Assembly (NCBI GenBank): GCA_947179485.1
Contig: OX359247.1
Span: 44,117,131 to 44,181,130 of the forward strand
Direction of reading: 5' to 3'
Length of the DNA stretch: 64,000 bases
Source of the DNA: Allacma fusca
Taxonomy: Eukaryota; Arthropoda; Collembola; Symphypleona; Sminthuridae
In this document: positions 58,149-64,000 of the stretch, one piece after another
Position numbering within the stretch: position 1 is the stretch's first letter
Layout: the number at the start of each line of letters is the position of its first letter
Position numbers and translations under genes: made by a program
The notes under the pieces: generated by a model
Databases searched by the model: none
Told to the model about the DNA's origin: nothing
Seen by the model: the letters and a program-made list of their open reading frames with translations, nothing else

Positions 58149-58195
58149 CTGACTCAGTGCGCTGAGAGCGGAGGGTTTGTAGAGAGCTTGGGTTT
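58149..58195 (-). CDS. Candidate minus-strand micro-exon (47 nt)
   Basis: On the minus strand a pyrimidine-rich acceptor (CACTTGACTTGCTCTAG) precedes 47 nt ending at CAG/GTAAGG, a near-perfect donor. The frame that enters with two bases reads TQALYKPSALSALSQ and ends on a codon boundary. At 15 codons an open frame is expected by chance, so only the splice sites speak for it. Confidence 0.22.
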
Positions 58196-59328
58196 CTAGA
58201 GCAAGTCAAGTGAGAGTGTCAGTTTCAGAGACCGATGGTTCCAGGATTCGTAGTAGCTGAAGAAAGCACTGGAGGCATTTCAGGAATGACAACAACACAA
58301 TATACTTTTAGGTTTGATAGAAAGGAATGAAAACGAGAGAATGAAAGCTGAAGATGCAATGTTGATACATGTATCCATACATGGGTGGTGATCAACATAG
58401 CTAAAGAGGAAACTGAGGCTGGTGTGGAGAGACGGGTATGAAATTGTCATAGGTTGGGTACAGGACACCCAATTTATAAAATCCCACCCCAGTGCCCATA
58501 ATTTGACTGGAATATTGACCTGGTCTCGTGAGAAAGAGAAAATCAACATTGTGGTTAAGGAGCAAGCGTCTTAAAATATTATCCCTGGGAATAAACCAGA
58601 CTTATAAGGAGGTCCCATATAGCTCGAGAGCCCTTTATATTAAAACCCCGTGCATAAGTTGATATATCCTTCCATGTATGGATTTAGCAGATAAAGAAAG
58701 CACGCTGGGAAAGTCAGGGAAATACGTGAGAGTAATGCTACTTGGAAAATGTGGCAAGACTGGAATGTATTAGGAAGGTAAACTCCAAGACTGGGTTAGC
58801 CCTGCCTTTATATATACAAATACAGTTCAGTAGCCCAGGAAGGGCATCACTGGGCTTGGTATTTTTACTCTGGTAATAGATGCTCCGAAAGAATGGTCAT
58901 ATGAAAGTAACAAACTGGTAAATGGTACGTTATCAATGAATTTTCCCCCATCTCGAGAAAGTTTGGTCAGAAAGGGATCCGCTACAATAAGGGTGGACTG
59001 CATCGGAGTGCCCTTATTAGAGCATAGAGGCTGGGTAATAATAAACCCCCTAATATTTCTATGGAGCTTGATATTTTCCTTGTGATTAGAGAAGCCTTTA
59101 GATTTTACCTCTCTCTCTCTCTCTCTTTCTGCTTTCACTCACTTTCCCAGTTCTATCCGCAGTCGTATCATGGACTTGCTGAGCTGAGATACCCCTATTG
59201 TGTGTACTCTCTCTCTCTCTTTGGAGAAAGGGATAGATAGGTGGAGTATTTTCCTTTCGTGAGACACAACTTCTCCGCTTACTAGCAGCTCGTCGCTTTC
59301 TCCACAGTTAGAGAGTGCCGGCCTTCCT
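58196..59328. other. Unassigned sequence
   Basis: (CT)n tracts lie at about 59,107-59,128 and 59,208-59,221. Minus-strand frames at 58,280-58,549 and 58,827-59,138 have no recognisable product. Confidence 0.4.
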
Positions 59329-59475
59329 TTAGCAACTCATCCGCTTTTGCTCTCGGCAGAGTGCTAGATCTAGTGTATAGAATCCATTGAGCCTCCTATA
59401 CTTGTGCTTCTCAACAAGTTGGCTGCGGGTGTCACAAGCTACCTGACGACTCACTTGCCTGCCTCTTATCCCCAT
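59329..59475 (-). other. Small minus-strand open frame in a GC-rich island
   Basis: A 48-codon ATG frame begins MGIRGRQVSRQVACDTRS and is rich in Arg, Gln and Cys, within a GC-richer stretch. The plus strand is also open over part of it. It could be an exon, a leader or chance. There is no homology that I recognise. Confidence 0.15.
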
Positions 59476-60508
59476 GATTTTCTTCCACAACTAATTTTAA
59501 GGGAACGTTTTTTTAAAAAACTTGCATTTTTTAAATACTCCAGATTCTAAGGATATTTCAGTTTTTAAAGAATTTCCGGAGAAAGCAACTTTCACTAGGA
59601 AAAAAGTGAAAAAATTTGTTATCGCTCAAAATACATTTTGGGACACTTTGGGCGAATTTACCGTTGGAAGTGAAAGTGGTGAAAGTTTCGGTGAAAGTCA
59701 ATATTATACTCAAACTTTGTCATTTAATGAGAGGAATCATTTGGCAGGTAGGACTGACCGTTAAAAACATCATTTTGTGAGCAGTCATCCGCCAAAAGTG
59801 TTATTTGCTCTCGGGAACTGCAATATTTACTGAGCTGAGCAGTTTCAAGGGAATTCAATTTATTGCCTTGCTCCTATCTCTCTAAAGGCGGAGTCTGGCT
59901 ACTACTACTACTACTGTTACTACAATTGCTACTATGTTACAGTGCCATAAAACAGGCTAGTGTTGAAATAACCAAGGCTGGAGACAACATATGATAACTG
60001 TCACAAGGGCTTGTCACCATCAGCTCAAAGTGTTTACATTCTCATTCACTTCAAGCTGACTGACAAGCATTTTATTATCCTCTATTTTCCAAGTCTACTG
60101 AAACCCTACAGCCCTAGTTGCTTCTTTCACTTTGTGCTGATTAATTCCTCCCTTTATCTCTCTCTCTCCATCTGCAACATCACAAGAAGAAAATATGCAT
60201 TTTGTGAATATCTCTCAAGAGCTCCAATAGTCTACAAGTGTGTCTGGGAGACGTGAAGTTCTAACGCATCTGAAATTAAGTTACCCTGACTTTCTCCGAG
60301 GTTAACTCCCTCAAGTAAAATTATCAAATAAATGGAATTTTTATTACCTCTCCACCAATAATAGTTCCCCTTCAGGGAGGGGACATCAGGGGTAAATTTG
60401 ATTTCTTTCAAGGAATTTCAAACCTTGAATTTTAACATGTTCCTCCACTTCCCTTTAATTACTTACAATTAGCCACGCTCGGCTTTCCCCATTAATTGAC
60501 ATCCAAAG
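59476..60508. other. Unassigned sequence
   Basis: A plus-strand frame (59,522-59,764) includes GTGAAAGT repeats. A (CTA)n tract lies at about 59,901-59,915. No gene is supported. Confidence 0.4.
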
Positions 60509-60727
60509 GCGTTGGAGGAGAAAGCAGTGAAAGTCCTGGGATCGTTCCTATATAATTACCCAGATTTAAGCTCCAGCTATATAGAACCATATGTTAACTT
60601 CAATATCAAGTCTGATACAGTGAAAGCTCGTTACAGTGACTGCCTATTTAATGTTTTTGAACTGAACAAAATTTCCAAAGAATTTCCATTCCTGACTTAT
60701 GATTACAGTGGTTCCGACTCAAATTGA
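60509..60727 (+). other. Open frame of 72 codons, possible terminal exon
   Basis: The frame reads ALEEKAVKVLGSF and ends TYDYSGSDSN, then TGA. A weak acceptor (CATCCAAAG) lies directly before it. The amino-acid mix is protein-like, but there is no ATG start, no recognised domain and no matching upstream exon. Confidence 0.15.
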
Positions 60728-62559
60728 CGCCACGCAGTCTCGATCTCCGTTGTTGTAATAATTAAGCGTTCGCTTCCACAAAACACTTTGTAAATACATA
60801 AGTGAAAGTAATATATACAAATACACACTAGCCATTTGCCCGAGTAACCCAATCTTTCGGTATGGGAAACCGTCCGTAATCTGAGAATAATTGAAAGGGT
60901 CTTCTAAACGGGACCAGCCGTTCCCAAATGCTCCAATCCCATTCCTTTTGATAGGAACGAAGCCTTACTTAAACCTGTGATTTGCAAGCCGAGAAAGCTT
61001 TCTTGACTTTCTTTAGCTCCTCTTCATCTCTTTCTCTCTCTCTCTCTCTCATACACACACACACGGGTAGAAAAAAGCTTCTTGAACAAACAAGGCTTCT
61101 CCAAATTACCCTTTTTCTTTCATATCCGCATTTGAAAATCAAAGACTTCTCCAACTTTCTCCTTGCCCTCAAACTTGCAATGCAAATAACCTTAAAAGCA
61201 CTTTTAAGAGTATCCCCTCCACAAAAAAAACGTGATCATTGAAACTTTTCCCCCTTTTTTTGTAACTCTGAAAACGAAAACAAAAATTTGGATGAGAAAA
61301 GAATTTTTTTTGAGAAAGCTTCCATTTAAAAAAATTATGGGAAAAAATTACTTCCTTCCTTAAAACATTTTTAGTTTTCTTGCCCAATTCATCAGAAACT
61401 TTGGTGATTTGCATGTAAAAATTTCCTGCATGTTGTGCTTTCTCTTGTGTTAACTTTCCCCAAAACATTTGCTAATTCCAATTGATTTCTGGCCCTTGTG
61501 TGCTCATAGGGAGTTGTTTTCTCGGGAGGAAAAATTTGGAGAAAGGAAAGTTTGGGCGGAACATGGGAGAAAAACAAGTAAATTAATCGTAATTTAATGA
61601 ACAAACTTACTACACAATTGAGCGTGTGTTTTCCTTACGTAGACCTCGTTCTTTTATATAAATAAAAAAAAACAACTTAGCCGAAACTTTTAAATGCAGA
61701 TTACATACCTAGCCGAGCCGTTAAGGAGTGTGTGGAAATTGGGGCAGGGAACTCATGCAAATAGAATCCTGCGTCTTAACCATTGTGACTAAGTACTTGC
61801 GTGGAATCAAGAGTGAGTTGTTTCCATATACGTCGGAAATGTACACACAAGTTTTAATTCTCCTGGAGGAATAGGACTCTGGAGTGGAGGTAGACCGTGA
61901 GGGCAGAAAAGAATGAATAAGGATGGTTCGTAATGTTAGGTATTTACGTTTGGGACTCGAGACATTGGAAAGTCCGCGTAGGACATGGGGAGAGTCCGTA
62001 CGAGATCAGAATACAACACACAATCAGATTAGATGTTGGACGGGGCCAGATGTTTGGCTTTCTTCAACAGCAGGATTTACTCAAGGGAAAGTCCCTGGTG
62101 AATTCCTGGATTTAAATGCGTGGGAAGAATCCCAAATTTCCCTTCTCCCTAATGCTCCCAGACCTCAAACATTCGTTTTATTTTCATTCAAAGTATTAAA
62201 ATCAGTGGGTCTCATCATTTATGGAGCCCCTTCTTCCTTTTCTTCTTCTTCTTCTTCTCCGTTCAAATCCTCCCATTCAAAATTTTCCTCGAGGAAACCC
62301 AATATGTAGTGAGCATGGGTCTGTAATGATCCCAAAAATATATTAAGGGAAAGAATTCCTTTTATTGTATTTTCCATTTTATTGGAGAAAATATTAAAGC
62401 AAGATTAGGATAATTTACTCGGCGTTATGTATATCCGTATATTATTTTCCTGAAAAAAACCTATTATTTTGAAGACGTTTCTCGAGAAAAAATATTCGTG
62501 ATGTCCTTGGAGCTTCTAGTTCGATTTTAGAAGGGGAATTTTCGAAGGAGGTATTATTT
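60728..62559. other. Unassigned sequence
   Basis: A (CT)n/(CA)n tract lies at about 61,029-61,064 and a (TTC)n tract at about 62,238-62,256. The 128-codon plus-strand frame 61,923-62,309 has no splice logic and ends in the Ser-coding simple repeat. Not called. Confidence 0.4.
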
Positions 62560-62770
62560 GGTGAAAGTCGAAGTACAGGAGAAATCAATTTATTTTGGAG
62601 TCAGGAAATGTTCTGGAGAAAATTGATATTTTTGAGGTCGATTTTTTGGAGAAAGTCAATTTTTAGGAGAAAGTTTATTTTTAGGAGAAAGTTTATTTTT
62701 TCGAGAAAGTTAAATTCAAATGAAAGTTGATTTTTTGGAGAACCTTAAATTTTAGGAGAAAGTTGATTTT
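62560..62770 (+). repeat. GGAGAAAGTTGATTTTT cluster
   Basis: Nine GAGAAAGT or TGAAAGT units are joined by TTTATTTTT or TTGATTTTTT spacers at 15-25 bp intervals. It is a member of the GAAAGT family. Confidence 0.8.
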
Positions 62771-64000
62771 TTATAGTAAAATAATTTTTTGAAGGAATTT
62801 GTTGTTTGGAGAAATTGCCCAAATTTGAAATTGTAACGATCTTTAAAAATCAAAATTTCAGGATATAGTACCAACTTTTGAAGAAATTCGATTTTGACAG
62901 TAAACACTTTGAGGAAAATTAAATCCACTCTTACAGTACGAGTTACTAGAAATGAATAAAATTGTCTAAAGAAAACTGTTAAGCAAGATGATTTTATACA
63001 TCGGAAGCCAAATTTTTCAAGAGAATACAATTTTTAGAGTCAATATTTTTGTGTATAAAGTGCCATTTGTACAAAATATTTTATCTGAATGCAGTAAATT
63101 TTTTTGTAAGGTTTACTTTAAAATAAAGCACTATTGGTTTTCGTAAGAGCCCTGGACGAAGAAAGCGCCACTTTTGAAGAATACTAATATTTATAGAATG
63201 AATATTTGGTTAAACTATCAAATTCAAGGAAAATTACCATATTTAAAAAAAATTGGCATTTCTGCTGAGCAGAAATTTTTATTCAAAATGCAAATTCTAT
63301 GCGTAGAGACTATCTCGTTTCCTTTCTTCTTATTTATGTAGCACTGGGGAGAATTTAAAGGTAAAAGTGGGCTTTTGTATGGAAAAAGGGTTTCAGGAGA
63401 AAAATCAATGTCAGTCCGAGAAGATCATTCGGGTGAAGTGTTCACGTTATAGTAAATGGGAGAGTCAGGGGTTTAAAGGGAAGTTATTCTTATGGGTCTT
63501 GTATTTTTGTCAAGTCAAATAAAGAAATATCTCGTGGCTTGGGATCATATGGAAATGTACTTTGACATTGTCAGGAATGACGGGTATGTATGTATGTACA
63601 TGCTGGGGAAGGAAACCAGAGGAGAAAACACTCTGGCACAGGTCCTATCACACATGTAATTTTTGGCCTTGTGAGCAAAGTGAAAGTCATTGCGGATCAA
63701 AGCATACCTCACCCTTGCAGAATACCAACTCCCTACCTCATCTTCCCAGAATTCAAACTCCAAAGGCTTTCTCTCTCACGCCTGGCTAAAAATCTTATCT
63801 TATCTAATGCCCATATGTTCACACAATACGTACATCATTTTCCGCACATTTACATCCATTGATACCAAATCTGCAGAAAAAATGCCACCTGGAAAAAACT
63901 TTCTCCAAGGAAAATTTATCTGATTTTTGCAAGTTTGTTTTACAAAATACAAGTTTTCTATCCCCCATTTTCTTTCAAATTTTTTATCAAATTATTTCAA
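62771..64000. other. Unassigned sequence to window end
   Basis: AT-rich. An ATGTATGTATGTACATG microsatellite lies at about 63,586-63,602. Overlapping frames at 63,545-63,923 on both strands have no recognisable product. Confidence 0.4.

Noticed and set aside
61923..62309. 128-codon plus-strand frame ending in poly-Ser
   Set aside because: The Ser run is a (TTC)n microsatellite. A second frame is open over the same start, and no domain or splice logic is visible.
1..64000. tRNA, rRNA and retrotransposon or viral insertions
   Set aside because: No B-box-like GGTTCGANNCC in a cloverleaf context, no rRNA-like conserved blocks, and no reverse transcriptase, integrase, capsid or envelope-like frames were seen by eye. 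A tRNA and profile search would be more sensitive.

Overview
This is non-coding-rich, AT-rich eukaryotic DNA, most likely from an invertebrate animal and probably an arthropod. The pointers are a TATA box with a correctly spaced arthropod-type TCAGT initiator, spliced exons with long introns, a short non-autonomous DNA transposon, abundant (CT)n and ACAT/ATGT microsatellites, and no bacterial-style gene packing. The species cannot be named from the sequence. No rRNA, tRNA or CRISPR array was recognised.

The best-supported coding content is on the + strand between about 22.5 and 45.1 kb. There is a core promoter at 22,526-22,559, an ATG at 23,126, and exon-like open frames at 23,126-23,592, 35,979-36,688, 38,434-38,516 (or to 38,555), 43,696-43,837, 43,905-44,217 and 44,918-44,990. 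With the splice sites proposed here, every intron phase agrees and the chain gives a 595-residue protein. It is acidic at the N-terminus and rich in Ser, Thr, Pro, Arg and Lys, and it looks largely disordered. An alternative end at 38,553-38,561 (stop codon followed at once by AATAAA) would give a 432-residue form. An alternative reading of 43,715-44,990 is a separate two-exon gene behind its own CT-rich/TATA promoter. No protein family was recognised.

About twenty local tandem or degenerate arrays occupy much of the rest, each built on its own motif. The main ones are 52-bp units at 1.5 kb, 27-bp at 5.4 kb, 40-bp at 8.7-9.6 kb, 33-bp GGTACC at 18.5-19.5 kb, 24-bp at 21.4-22.1 kb, 34-bp at 23.9 kb, GAGGCC palindromes at 27.6-28.8 kb, CATCGG at 31-33 kb, 24-bp at 35.6-35.9 kb, AGGTCA at 36.9-37.5 kb, 23-bp at 39.7 kb, 39-bp at 55.4 kb and 22-bp at 57.7 kb. 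Many long open frames in these arrays exist only because the unit length is a multiple of three. A dispersed cassette of TTGACC half-sites ending in a TTGACC-NN-GGTCAA palindrome occurs at least six times. A GAAAGT motif recurs throughout.

A 687-bp element at 48,582-49,268 has 11-bp perfect terminal inverted repeats and an 8-bp target duplication, which fits a hAT-type MITE. Five short exon-like segments on the minus strand (5.8, 13.0, 20.0, 34.8 and 58.2 kb) are recorded with low confidence. They may belong to a minus-strand gene with very long introns, but chance matches cannot be excluded.
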